From Diphasiastrum complanatum (lineage: Eukaryota > Streptophyta > Lycopodiopsida > Lycopodiales > Lycopodiaceae), in NCBI GenBank assembly GCA_029204225.1, contig CM055112.1, forward strand, positions 24,214,097 through 24,278,096: DNA of 64,000 bases, read 5' to 3'. Below, piece after piece: positions 44,794-54,949 of this stretch. Every line of letters begins with the position of its first letter. Positions within the stretch are counted from its first letter, which is position 1. A model generated the notes under the pieces. That model worked only from the letters and a program-made list of their open reading frames with translations, ran no database searches and had not been told where the DNA came from. The position numbers and the translations under genes were made by a program.

Positions 44794-46098
44794 TTATTTC
44801 GGGCAGTCTTTGAAACTGTGTTTTCTGATACAGTCAGGACACTCAGCATGGTACTTGGTCTTGATTGGACAATCAACCATGAAGTAGTCAGTTTCACCAC
44901 AGATGAAACATCTGGTGTGCAATGGCCCTTGTATAACGGCATAGCCATCTTGTATGCCTAGTGGTTTTGGACTTTCTGGTGGATATTCATGATAAGGCAA
45001 GGCATGTCCAGACTGTGATGGTTGTTCTTCATATTGTTGGACTGTATGTGCTTGGATATGCCTATACGAAAGACAAGCATCAGCAAGATGCATAGCCCGA
45101 CAGTGTGGGCACCATATTGATTTTTGTCTATAAGGTACCTTTGCAGGGTTTGGCTGACCAGACATACTGCTTTGGATAGACTTCAAGGTAGCTTGAAACT
45201 CATTGGTGAGTTTCTCCATTTGTAGTTGATGTTGTTTATTAAGCAACTCCAACTGGGATTTCCAAAGCTGATCCTGGGTGTCCTCGATCGGCTTTGACTC
45301 ATGGACAGGAGAACATGGTGCTCGCCTTTCTCTGGATTCGTCAACATCTGATCCTTCGTCTTCTTCTTTGATGGCATCAGACATAGCTAATTTTAGGCTC
45401 ATATATTCATCATTGGATTTAAGCTCGCATCTAATCCATCTTGGAAGGCCGACTAAGAACCAGATGATGAGCATATGTTCGGAGGGCTGTTCTTGTACTT
45501 GACTTTTGAGGCGTTTGAAGCGCTCGATATAGTCGCGAACACGTTCATCTTTTGCCATCTTGATGTTACTCAATTTGACAAAAGGACTTTCGATCAAGCG
45601 AAAGGGCTTAAAATGCTTGACAAAGGACTCTTTTAAAATTGACCAGTTTGTCTTGTCTTCAGGATCGAGGTTAAAAAACCAGTCACGTGCTTTAGCGATC
45701 ATGGTCATTGAAAACAATTGGACCATAGCATCAAGAGATGTTTTGCCATATACATCACATGCATTCTCAAAGGTTTGCAAGAATCTTTGAGGGTCCGAAC
45801 TACTGTCAAACTTTGGTAGATCGAGTTTGGGTGTACGTCTTTCATGATGAGCACCATGGGTAGCAGAAAATCCATTAAGGTTGGTTCTGGCCTGGGAGGG
45901 TTCAGCACCATAAAAATGGGCAAGTGCATGTGAAGACTCGACTCTATCAGGTTCTTGTCTCTCGAATGGATCTGTTGGTTGGTCTTGTAGTCCGGCCCTC
46001 ATTCGATAGAACTTATGACGTCTTACTTGTTCATTGACAGGGGACCTGACTTCGTATGGATAATCGTCTGGAATTTCAAAATCTTTTTGGTGGTCCAT
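44794..46098 (-). CDS. Intact retrotransposon Gag with three zinc-knuckle-like modules (434 aa)
   Basis: ATG 46098 to stop 44794, fully open. Residues ~90-240 are a Retrotrans_gag core: RRTPKLDLPKFDSSSDPQRF, KARDWFFNLDPEDKTNWSIL, ERVRDYIERFKRLKSQVQEQ and WFLVGLPRWIRCEL. An acidic linker (EEDEGSDVDE) and a Gln/Lys-rich helix follow. The last third has three Cys/His modules: CPHCRAMHLADAC and CPDCIRKHSFKDCP (both C-x2-C-x3-H-x4-C) and CFICGETDYFMVDCP (C-x2-C-x4-Y-x4-C, with His replaced by Tyr). No pol, LTR or PBS was found on either side. It is thus a gag-only remnant or a domesticated gag. Openness over 434 codons contrasts with the other, stop-ridden elements here. Confidence 0.85.
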   Translation of the reverse strand: MDHQKDFEIPDDYPYEVRSPVNEQVRRHKFYRMRAGLQDQPTDPFERQEPDRVESSHALAHFYGAEPSQARTNLNGFSATHGAHHERRTPKLDLPKFDSSSDPQRFLQTFENACDVYGKTSLDAMVQLFSMTMIAKARDWFFNLDPEDKTNWSILKESFVKHFKPFRLIESPFVKLSNIKMAKDERVRDYIERFKRLKSQVQEQPSEHMLIIWFLVGLPRWIRCELKSNDEYMSLKLAMSDAIKEEDEGSDVDESRERRAPCSPVHESKPIEDTQDQLWKSQLELLNKQHQLQMEKLTNEFQATLKSIQSSMSGQPNPAKVPYRQKSIWCPHCRAMHLADACLSYRHIQAHTVQQYEEQPSQSGHALPYHEYPPESPKPLGIQDGYAVIQGPLHTRCFICGETDYFMVDCPIKTKYHAECPDCIRKHSFKDCPK

Positions 46099-47245
46099 TG
46101 GGTACTGGTGTGTCTTGGTTTTTTTTTTTCTTTCCTTCGCGGTCCCTACGGTTTACGGTGGAAGTGGTTTACGGGTTATGGTGGGGTGCGGTTATTTGCG
46201 GGTGATTGCGGTCAGTTGCGATTTGTGGCGGTTGATTGTGGTTTAGATGGGTGAATACGGTTTATTATTGATGTATGCGGTCTATTCTCAGTTCAATGCT
46301 TGCGTTACTACGGATCAATGCATCTGTTGAGGTCGCTACAGTTGCATGCGGTGTCTACGGGTGGATGCGGTCTGGACGGGGAAATGTGGTCTCTACGTGT
46401 GGATTCGATGTCGATGGGTGGACGCGGTTTGGACGGGGAAATGTGGTCTCTATGTGTGAATTCGATGTCGATGGGTGGACATGGTTTGGACGGGGAAATG
46501 TGGTCTCTACGAGTCAAGGGCGGAGGTTTTTTTAATGTGGTTTGTTGCGGTCAGTTTGCGGTTCAATGCGTGTTTGATGGTTTGAGAACTAGATGCGGTT
46601 TGGGTGTGGTCAGGTTGCGGTTTATTGCAGGGGTGATGGTTTGAGAAGTGGATGCAGTTTGGACGGGAAATGTGGTTTGATGGTGGTGTGTGTGCGGTGA
46701 ATGCGATGGTAACGGTTCAAGGGTGGACGTAGTTAGTAGGTGGTCGGCTCAGTCCAGTAAGATGAGGGGTGTGTGGGCGGTTGAGGGCTGTCGCTACAAT
46801 TCAAGGGCGGGGCAATTGGTGTGCAAGTAGTTGCTTGCGCTACTGCTCAAGATGGTTAGAAATGGTTAAAGTAGTTGAATGTGAGAAAGCTTTGGTTAGG
46901 ACGAAGGCAGGGTGAGGTGCGTGGAGGGCTGGGCTTGTACAGGTGCAGTGTTTGTTAGGGAAGGATGTCAGGAGTTCCGATCAGAGAGCCTTTCATTCAT
47001 GCTGCGTGGGTAGAGTGTTTTGTTTAGAGGGCCGTGGAGAGAGCATGTGCAAGTGTTATTGGCAGGCAGATCGTTTGCAAGCAGGTTGGAACTCAGTTGC
47101 GATCAAATGCGGGTTTTGTTGAATGTGGTCTGTGACGATGGAGTGCAATTGCTACAATGAATGCGGTTTTAGTGGTTTCTACGGGTATATGCAGTGTCTA
47201 AGGGTACATGCGATTGCGGTGTCAACGGTCGATTACGATGTCAGT
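46099..47245. other. GCGGT-rich spacer upstream of the minus-strand gag
   Basis: About 1.1 kb rich in GCGGTTTR, GGTGGAYG and GGTTGCGG words, including a regular 57-bp repeat at 46367-46512. No coding motif. It would be the 5' leader of the gag on the minus strand, but no PBS was identified. Confidence 0.5.
46367..46512. repeat. 57-bp tandem repeat, 2.6 copies
   Basis: Units start at 46367, 46424 and 46481: GCGGTTTGGACGGGGAAATG, then TGGTCTCTAC and ATTCGATGTCGATGGGTGGA. A period of 57 (3 x 19) leaves open frames on both strands, which look like genes but are repeat artefacts. Confidence 0.92.
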
Positions 47246-48010
47246 GGTCGATTCCTAGAAGATCAGCAACTCTCACCCCCAAGTTATGGCAAGTGAATGC
47301 TCAATAAGGAAAACAAGACAAGTACCCAAACTTGAAAATCCATTGATTTGAAGGGCGAGTCTCCACCATGAAATATAGAGCCTGGGAGTCTTTGCATGTG
47401 CCCATGCTAACGGGACTTAACTCTAGTTATAGTCAATGGTCACTCATCATGCAAATAACCATCACATGCCATGTAACACTCCGGATATCTCTCAATCATA
47501 GGATAAGCCCTCACATATTAATTGGTATCTATTGGCCTATACAAGGAATAATGAAGCTATGCTTAATAATATGCCATTGGAGGCCTTGTTGCTTTACTTA
47601 AAAACACATTAGTATTTTTGTAATGATCTTTCAAAACTAGCAAATTAATATTGAATAGAAGTTAAATATGTATTGCAAATGTTATTCGATATATTATTTT
47701 GAATCAATTATCTATCTAAACTTTATGTTATGCATTCGTTGAAACTCAATGGATTATGCATGCAAGAATAAGCTTGAAGAATAAGGGTGTTCTATTATGA
47801 GAATTCTAAACATATGCAAATAGCTATACTAAACAGACAAACACACTTGTCAATTCAGAATGTGCCAATTGCAGTTCTATCCATCAATATTTATCCCCTT
47901 GTAATTTATAAAAACATGAACATAATGAGGATCTTGAAAAAAGGAACATAGACAAAAAAAAAATTCCTTCAAGTAAATCAACTCATAACTAATTTAATAA
48001 ACCAATTGAC
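47246..48010 (+). repeat. Left inverted repeat
   Basis: Outer edge CCTAGAAGATCAGCAACTCT at 47248, inner edge near AACTAATTTAATAAACCAAT at ~48006. The partner is 51755-52545 on the opposite strand. Confidence 0.85.
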
Positions 48011-48083
48011 ATCATCATCAAATAGCGATGTACCTTATGATCAAATTGACATCATCATCAAATAGCGATGTACCTTATGATCA
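48004..48083 (+). repeat. 40-bp direct repeat, two copies
   Basis: AATTGACATCATCATCAAAT followed by AGCGATGTACCTTATGATC, repeated exactly at 48004 and 48044, at the inner border of the left inverted repeat. Confidence 0.95.
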
Positions 48084-48263
48084 TGATCATAGAAGCAGAT
48101 TAATATTATTTGTGCATTGACAACAAATACACTTTATTTGTTGTTTAAATATGGCGGTTCAATCTATTGAGTCTATGATTTGTTGTTCTTTTGCAAATTT
48201 CATGTGACAACAATGACATTTGAAAATTGGTCAATCCAGGTTTGGAATTGTCTAGTCCATGGA

Positions 48264-48821
48264 TCACCAAGTAATCATGTTCTGTAGTTGGTCTTCAATT
48301 TTTTCCAAAGCCAAGGTGGTATTTGGATCAAAAGTTATGGGTGGCAGACAATCATTCCATTTCGTCTCAATTCCCATCAAATATTCTAAGTCTCGGGCAT
48401 ATGTTGCAGCCGCGCGGACTGTTGGATCAGGGCAGTGAATAAATTGTTTGGAAAACTGAACGAGAGCCCTCTTAGCATCTATGGTCGTCTTCCATCCATA
48501 TTCTGAGGAGATTTTTGGCCAATTCATCGTGTTGATGGTGATTTTGTCCACAGGAGTACCACACTCCACCCACTTAGATCGATGTGGGTAAGGGACGAAG
48601 TGGGGGTTTTCCCGTAATTGTCTGGGACTTGTCACATAAGCCTTGATGGCCATAGGGTCCTTTTCAAAAAGCTTTTGACGCCACTCACGTTGGGGTTGGA
48701 GTGCGGGGATGCACTTGATCTTGTTGCCCTTGATGGTCTGGGCCAAAAATGATACTTGCCAACCACCGCATGAAGACTCATGGGGATGTTTGACGAGAAA
48801 TTCATTGATTTGACCTTCCAT
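48264..48821 (-). CDS. Orphan ORF (185 aa) inside the inverted-repeat unit
   Basis: ATG 48821 to stop 48264; not recognised. It is soluble-looking, with Trp/Cys-containing blocks (SSCGGWQVSFLAQTIKGNKI, MNWPKISSEYGWKT) and a C-terminal ARDLEYLMGIETKWNDCLPP followed by a short helix. The sequence upstream in another frame (48822-48931) is Lys/Pro/His-rich and may be its shifted N-terminus. The coiled-coil frame at 49284-49532 lies in the same orientation, so all may be parts of one decayed protein. No transmembrane segment or signal peptide is visible. It could be a captured host gene or an element-specific protein. Confidence 0.5.
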   Translation of the reverse strand: MEGQINEFLVKHPHESSCGGWQVSFLAQTIKGNKIKCIPALQPQREWRQKLFEKDPMAIKAYVTSPRQLRENPHFVPYPHRSKWVECGTPVDKITINTMNWPKISSEYGWKTTIDAKRALVQFSKQFIHCPDPTVRAAATYARDLEYLMGIETKWNDCLPPITFDPNTTLALEKIEDQLQNMITW

Positions 48822-49283
48822 GGATTGCGATCGGTGAAAGGCATCGTTGGCAAATATTGATCCTGAGCCTTGTTATGTGGATGCCTGGAGCTCCCCTTGG
48901 CTTTGGCTTGAGCTCGCCATGGTAGCATCAAATGGTGGTGGCATAGGAATCACCACAAGGGCTGGCTAGAGTTGCTGCTCCATATTCTGTTGGCATGCTT
49001 TGAGTGCGCTTTTTGCCTGTGCCAGCTCTTGGAGGGTGCTTGCACGATAATTGTCAAAAGTTGTCTGGTACTATGCAAAGGTTTGGCTATATACCTCCAC
49101 CTACTTCGTTAGCACATTAGTTTCATCTTGGCTAAGAGGTCGATTGGCAGGTGCCGGTTGCGCCAACCAAGTGGCCTTTTCCTCCTGTAAACCCTATACT
49201 TCCACTCCCAACCTTTGATTTTCCGTTTTTAGGACCTACACGTGGGCTTGGAGTGGAGCAAGACGTTGTGTTGCCTATATCTC

Positions 49284-49532
49284 CTAGACTTTAAATGATG
49301 CGTCCGTTGTAGATTTAGCGAGGCCCTTGATGTACCTCTGGAGACTCTCTTCGTTCTGTTTGAGTTTCAGCATCTGTGACTTCTCTGTTTGTTCGTGTTG
49401 TTGGGCTATAAGCAGGTCGTGTTGGAGATGGCTGACTTCTGCTCGCAGCTGCACATTGTAGGTAGCTAGTTCCAGTACCTTGTCGTCCATAAAAGTTTGG
49501 GCTGCCACCGCCTCCTGGACAAATTTTTCCAA
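49284..49532 (-). pseudogene. Coiled-coil ORF fragment (~80 aa)
   Basis: An open frame without a clear ATG (it reads through a TTG). LELATYNVQLRAEVSHLQHD and TEKSQMLKLKQNEESLQRY have heptad-like Leu/Gln/Glu spacing. Flanking sequence is Pro/Ser/Leu-rich on the upstream side (to ~49914). Probably part of the same decayed protein as 48264-48821. Function unknown. Confidence 0.4.
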
Positions 49533-50284
49533 GATTTGGTGAGCTGAAGTTATATCTGTGGGTACGGCGGGTATTGAGATGTCATCCGGATGACTTGCGC
49601 CGAGTCATCATCATCTTTGATCAGCTTCTCTGGTAGTGTCATGCCCTCAGGTGCGGTGGGGTTGGCACGATCAGACTATGCTGCATAGACGATATGTACA
49701 AATACGTCATTGAGTAACAGTTTGTCGCCCTCAACAGATTTTGGAGGTGAAGTGGGCGGCGTGAGAGGAGTGGTGGTGGTTTGAGGAGTAAAAATGGGTT
49801 GTTCGAATGAAGGGATAAGAGGAACGGTGGGAAACTGAAGAACGGTGTCGAGAATAGATGGAGAGAAAGGGGTAAGGAGCCTTTTGGAGGCGACAAAAGG
49901 TTAATGAGGTTCATCCAAGCAAGGGTGTCGGGAGAAAGCTGTGAATTGAGGGGGTTGATGTGGAGAAGTGAGGTAGAAGAGGATGCAAGAGAGATGGAAG
50001 AACCGATGGTGATGGTAGGAGTGGAAGATGCGAGACTGGTTGTGGAATGGGGAGATATGGGAGTGAGAGGAGCGGAAGTAGTGACAACTACGGATGGTTG
50101 TCTGACAGCAGAGGCAGTTGTTGTGGAAGAAGTAGATGCGGGATGTGTTGATGCTGTGCGTTGACGTGTGGGAGGGGGGCTAGTGGAAGATGAGGTAGTG
50201 ACACGTATTTGTTTGTGGGCAGATGTGTCAGTAACTATTGGGAGGGTGGATGTGGAAGCGATGGAATGGAGGAACGGACAACTA

Positions 50285-50580
50285 TTCCTAAATTGAACTT
50301 AATTTTTAGTGATTGCTTTGAAATGCTTAGAGTGTGTGAACGCTTTCAATTTTTTCTTCAAAAATATATCCATTCCTTGATTTGTCATCAATGAAGGTCA
50401 TGAAATAGTATGATCCAACATGAGACATAATTTCATTGGTCCACAAAAGTTTGTATGCACAAGTTCAAAAACTTGCTTTGCATGTGTGGCACATCTTTTC
50501 TTGAACTTCTCTCAATGTTGTTTCCTATCTTCGAGACTTGCCAAACCTTAATCCATATTGAGTCTCTTGAACAATCTCAG
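50285..50580 (-). pseudogene. Ty1/copia integrase fragment
   Basis: Minus-strand pieces in alternating frames read KKRCATHAKQVFELVHTNFC, GPMK, then SYYFMTFIDDKSRNGYIF. These are the start of the copia integrase core (LVH.D.CGPM and the TFIDDxSR strand). Frameshifts interrupt it. No other copia domain adjoins. Confidence 0.8.
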
Positions 50581-51671
50581 ATTTTCAAAATAAAGTGACC
50601 CATTTCCCACTACCAAAGATCATCTTGGGACATCACAGAAGATGCTAACCCACATTGCTCATGTATGATTGGATTCAATTTATAAAGCTGGTAGCTTGTT
50701 TCTTGAAATTGATTCATCAAGTATAGTTTCATCTGTCCTTTGCCCATATGTTGATATATTGACATTTTTCGTTCTAACATCATAGATGTTATTACCATTG
50801 CTAAATGATAATTCTAGCTCTACAAATTAGCATCTTGCATATGATTATCATTGGATGACACACTTTACTAAAGGATTCTACATTCTCATGTAGTGTTAGA
50901 AGACATGGTCCCCACAATGCAATTCTATAGTTTTACACAATCTACAAAATTTTAGTATCCATTACTTGTACACCTTTTTTTTTTTTGCATTACCCCTTAT
51001 ACACAATTATCCATGACCTATACATTCTTTTTTTTGCAAATTATCCACATTAGAAGAAGTTTAAACACAAAAAGGGCCTTTTGTCAAGATTCTTTTTTCA
51101 TTTTTTATTCACTTCTTTTGTACATGTGGCCCAATAGTTTCTTGACATAGTGGCTTTAACGTAGCGTTACTTCTTTGAGTCACATTTTGAGTCTACACTA
51201 AAAATGGCATAACTTTTGATTGCGACAAAAATTGGTGCGTTGGAAAGCGCTCGTCAAGCACTTTCCAATGATATATTACATGTCATACTTTTGAGCTAGT
51301 ACTAAAAAGCTATAGCGATTCAAAGATATTGGTTGAAAATAGTGACAAAATGCAAAAGAGATCTTGGCACGAATTCATATGCGGCTCTTTTTGAACTCAA
51401 ACTTCCTCTAATGAAAGGCAATGCAAGCCTGAACAATTGTCATGAACTTTAACAATTTTAGTGAGTCTTTTCTTCTAGCTAACCTTGTCTAGGTAACTTC
51501 TATGTAGAAAAAGAAGGTGAAACCAACACATCATCCCATTCATGTAATGGGTATGTATTATTGCACATCTTAAGTAGAAATCAAAAAGTGTGAAATTAAA
51601 TATAAATGGATTCAATAATGAGAATAATTTTTTACTGAGCATTTCAAAAAACCTAGGTGAGAATCACAAGC

Positions 51672-51674
<3 letters not shown>

Positions 51675-51725
<51 letters not shown>

Positions 51726-51736
51726 CACACACACAC
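51675..51736. repeat. (CT)n(CA)n microsatellite
   Basis: About 46 bp CT then ~14 bp CA, just inside the right inverted repeat. Confidence 0.95.
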
Positions 51737-51754
51737 GTTCCATTCTCGTAATTG

Positions 51755-52545
51755 GTTTATTAAACTAGTTACGTAATTGGTTTAGTAGATTAGTTATGAG
51801 TTGATGTACTTGAAGGAGTTTTGTTTTCTTTGTTTGTTTATGTTCTTTTTTGAAGATACTCATTATGTTCAAATTTTTATAAATTACAAGTTGGGGATAA
51901 ATATTGATGGATAGAACTGCAATTGGCACATTATGAATTGACAAGTGTGTTTGTTTGCTTAGTATAGTTATTTGCATATGTCTAGAATACTCATGATAGA
52001 ACACTTTTGTTTCTCAAGCTTGTTCTTGCACAAACAAACTTTAATGTATTGAGTTTCAACCCATGCATAACATAAAGTTTAGATAGACAATTAGTTTGAA
52101 ATAATATATCGAATAACATTCGCAATACATATTTAACTTTTACTCAATATTTAGTTGCTAGTTTTGAAAGATCATTGCAAAAATACTAATGTGTCCTTAG
52201 GTAATGCAACGAGGCCTCCAATGGCATATCATCAAGTATAGCTTCATTATTCCTTGTATAGGCCACAAGATACTAATTGATATGTGAGTGCTCATCCTCT
52301 GATTGAGAGACATGTGGACTGTTACATGGCATGTAACAACTATTTGCATGATGAGTGACCATTGACTATAACTAGAGTTAAGTCCAGTTAGGATGGGCCC
52401 ATGCAAAGACTCCCAGGCTCTATATTTCATGGTGGAGACTTGCCCTCCAAATCGATTGGGTTTTAAGTTTGGATACTCATCTTGTTTTTCTTATCGAGCA
52501 TTCACGTGCCATGACTTGGGGGGTGAGTTGCTGATCTTCTAGGAG
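51755..52545 (-). repeat. Right inverted repeat
   Basis: Reverse complement partner of 47246-48010. The outer edge GAGTTGCTGATCTTCTAGG ends at ~52543. Confidence 0.85.
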
Positions 52546-53716
52546 GATCCATTTTTATTTGGTTGGGTGGTTTTTCCTTCCATTGGTCTCTATTGTGTTC
52601 CTTATCTTTTTGACAGCTAATACATTGATTTTAAAGAAGAAGCTCGCCGGTTTGTCTGCGGTGGAGCATATGGATGAAGTGGCGGATGACTATTGTGCAG
52701 GTAGCTGTCAAAAACTTATGTTTTGATTATTTTTTCGCTCAGCTTATGTTCTATTATAGTTTTTTTCCTTGAAACTTTGTATTTGATTGTGCACGGTTGG
52801 TAAATATTGCACATTAGTGTAAGGCGTCCCAACACTGCAATGCATGGCCCTTGTGGTGCATTGTGTTTGTGAAGATCTAACCCTACAGCTAAACTTTGGA
52901 AGTTGTAGCTTTCAAAAGAGAAATTTACAGGAACTTGTTGCTATTTATACAGCTGAAAATGGAGTAAGCTCAATAGCAGTACAGCTTGATGACTAGTGTT
53001 ATACAACTACTCCAGCTTTGTACAGATAACAAAGACAATTTTCCAGCCAGTTACAATGAGATACTCTGAATCAAATGGGAGATAAGACTCTAGCATCGAC
53101 ATGCACAGTGGGATATAAAGGCCTCTTTATGGCTTTAGTAATCATCTTATCGAGGTAATAATGGATCAAAGACATGTTTCTTAGTTCAGATATAAATTAT
53201 CCAGCTTTGATGTCTTTTATCATAGGGACCTTATCTTCCATGGAACTGAATAGAGTTATGATCTGATAGGAATCTATCTCCATCTTCTATTTTGGTGTTC
53301 CTTTGCATAAGTATGGAACCAAAGCAGCTATCACAGTTTTCAAAAATTGGCCTGTACTGGTTGTCTTAGCAGAACAGTTGAAAGAATTGATCTCAGTATC
53401 AAACTTGGTCATTCAGCTGCAATCATTCGCAGTCAGGATTTAGAGGTTGCTTCCATCAAAATGTTGATGAACACGAGGCTCCATAGAGGTCACATCACCA
53501 AAACGGAATAAAAGAGCAGAAGATGATTAGATAACAGTTATTGCTGATAGATTCCATAACATTGAATTATTCCACTAGATGAATAAAAAATTTGCAAACT
53601 TGTATCAATAAACAAAGCATTGCTAAACCAAAATGACTTATGCATACTCTTTTTCAATAGGTGAGAAAGGTTTAAGAAAAACAAGCTACTTCTGAACAAA
53701 GAAATTTTTTTTTATT
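52546..53716. other. Spacer downstream of the aldolase gene
   Basis: Nothing with a family signature. The last ~200 bp next to 53717 would contain the 3' UTR of the aldolase. Confidence 0.4.
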
Positions 53717-53902
53717 TTATACAAGATTGGAATGCTGGATCGTAGTAAATGAGTTGCACATTAAGGCTATTGCACTAGCTCGTTCCTTGATTTTCTGAAA
53801 ATCATTAGATTCAATTGCAGCACGGTCGAATATTGCATCAGATAGAACTACGCCAGCTGCGCCTTCAGCAAGGTAAGACTCAACCATGTCTGCAAAATTA
53901 TC
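53717..53902 (-). CDS. KDPG/KHG aldolase last exon
   Basis: 61 codons plus stop. The acceptor is AATTGCAG/GATAATTTTG. It reads DNFADMVESYLAEGAAGVVL, SDAIFDRAAIESNDFQKIKE and RASAIA. AGAxxVxLxxxIF is the C-terminal phosphate-binding strand and helix of KDPG/KHG aldolases, followed by the closing helix. The preceding exon ends in phase 0, giving GIRAGAF-DNFADM. Confidence 0.88.
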   Translation of the reverse strand, partial: DNFADMVESYLAEGAAGVVLSDAIFDRAAIESNDFQKIKERASAIALMCNSFTTIQHSNLV

Positions 53903-54010
53903 CTGCAATTCAATCAACTTCCTTGCAGAAAGATTACGACTTAAAGATAAACACAGAATCAATAAATCTTCAAAGAAGCTTCCTTCAAAACTATATGACA
54001 CTAGACTCAC

Positions 54011-54118
54011 AAATGCACCTGCTCTTATGCCATGTGATGCAATGACAGGAATATGTCGCAAGAGCCCTTTCAAAGCCTTCACAAACTGAAGACCTCCAAC
54101 TAAAGTCACTGGGTAGAG
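54011..54118 (-). CDS. KDPG/KHG aldolase exon with LYPVTLVGG
   Basis: 36 codons. Acceptor ATGTTTAG/CTCTACCC, donor GCATTT/GTGAGTC. It reads LYPVTLVGGLQFVKALKGLL and RHIPVIASHGIRAGAF. It joins the Lys at the end of the previous exon to give the K-(L/F)-(Y/F)-P Schiff-base motif of the family. VIASHGI is the strand before the phosphate site. Confidence 0.9.
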
Positions 54119-54521
54119 CTAAACATGCCCATATGTTTAGTCAGAAGAACATTAATGGGTTCTGCTGGAACAAGGTAATTGCATGAATGGACAGGTCTAT
54201 CATACATAAGATTAAGCGAATGTAGTCTAATTGTGCTTTTCCCCAAAACAAACAGCAAATATTTATTCAGGCAAGACAATAAGGCTTCAACATAGCCTCC
54301 ATAACACCTGTGAGAATTTTCTTTTAGAAATAATAAGAATATGCACAGAATCTTAAACCAATGGTCTTTGTGAATCTTTGCATACTTGAAATATTCCCCT
54401 AGGAGTTGTCTCTGAGAATATAAAATATTCTTATAGCAATTATAAAGATTAAAAGAGAACAAACCATAAAACTGGGATATACAGAAGAGAACACCAACAA
54501 TTTTGCAACATTGGCAGGGGG

Positions 54522-54565
<44 letters not shown>
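54522..54565. repeat. (CT)n microsatellite
   Basis: About 43 bp of pure CT in the aldolase intron. Confidence 0.95.
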
Positions 54566-54570
<5 letters not shown>

Positions 54571-54949
54571 CCCTCCACCTGATGCACTAATATCATCCAT
54601 CCCATAGTGGCAAGATTCTTAGTAAGTTGTGTGAGTAACATATGCGGATTATGGAAGAATATGCCAGATTATAGCCTATGTTTTATGTACTGAATCATAG
54701 TGGAAAATTTTGGCTACATACGTCTCAATCTTGTGGATCTACCGTGTTCCTATGTACTGAGTTTATATCGTATACTTAAGCTAGTCAGTGAACATGGACA
54801 TATAGAACAAGTAATGTTCGAAACAATCACTTGAAGGTTAATGGTTCTTTATGTGGAAGAATATTTTGTGGTGTAGTTCTGGGATAAGCTTCAAGATAAA
54901 CGAATTCGGCACTTAGACATTTGAGATTTCTGAATCATTAGCAATCAAC

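Larger units (their letters stand above)
47246..52545. mobile_element. 5.3-kb unit bounded by ~0.78-kb inverted repeats
   Basis: 47246-48010 and 51755-52545 are inverted copies. They share, for example, CTAGAAGATCAGCAACTC at the outer edges, GAAATATAGAGCCTGGGAGT, GTCAATGGTCACTCATCATG and CTATCCATCAATATTTATCC in the same order. By eye the match is high, with small indels. Between them lie orphan minus-strand ORFs, a copia integrase fragment and a CT/CA microsatellite. It could be a long-TIR DNA element or two solo LTR-like repeats in opposite orientation. No transposase and no clear target duplication were seen. Confidence 0.6.

Noticed and set aside
46275..46644. Gly/Val-rich frames on both strands
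   Set aside because: Explained by the 57-bp tandem repeat.
53717..54109. Tryptophan synthase alpha (TIM-barrel) as identity of the minus-strand exons
   Set aside because: GAGTVL, VPGAMTLTE, the Lys-(L/F)-(Y/F)-P join and AEGAAGVVLSDAIF are the KDPG/KHG aldolase series, in order.
54106..54600. 164-codon minus-strand frame with Glu/Arg repeat
   Set aside because: Intron sequence plus the (CT)n tract. It runs through the aldolase acceptor at 54119.
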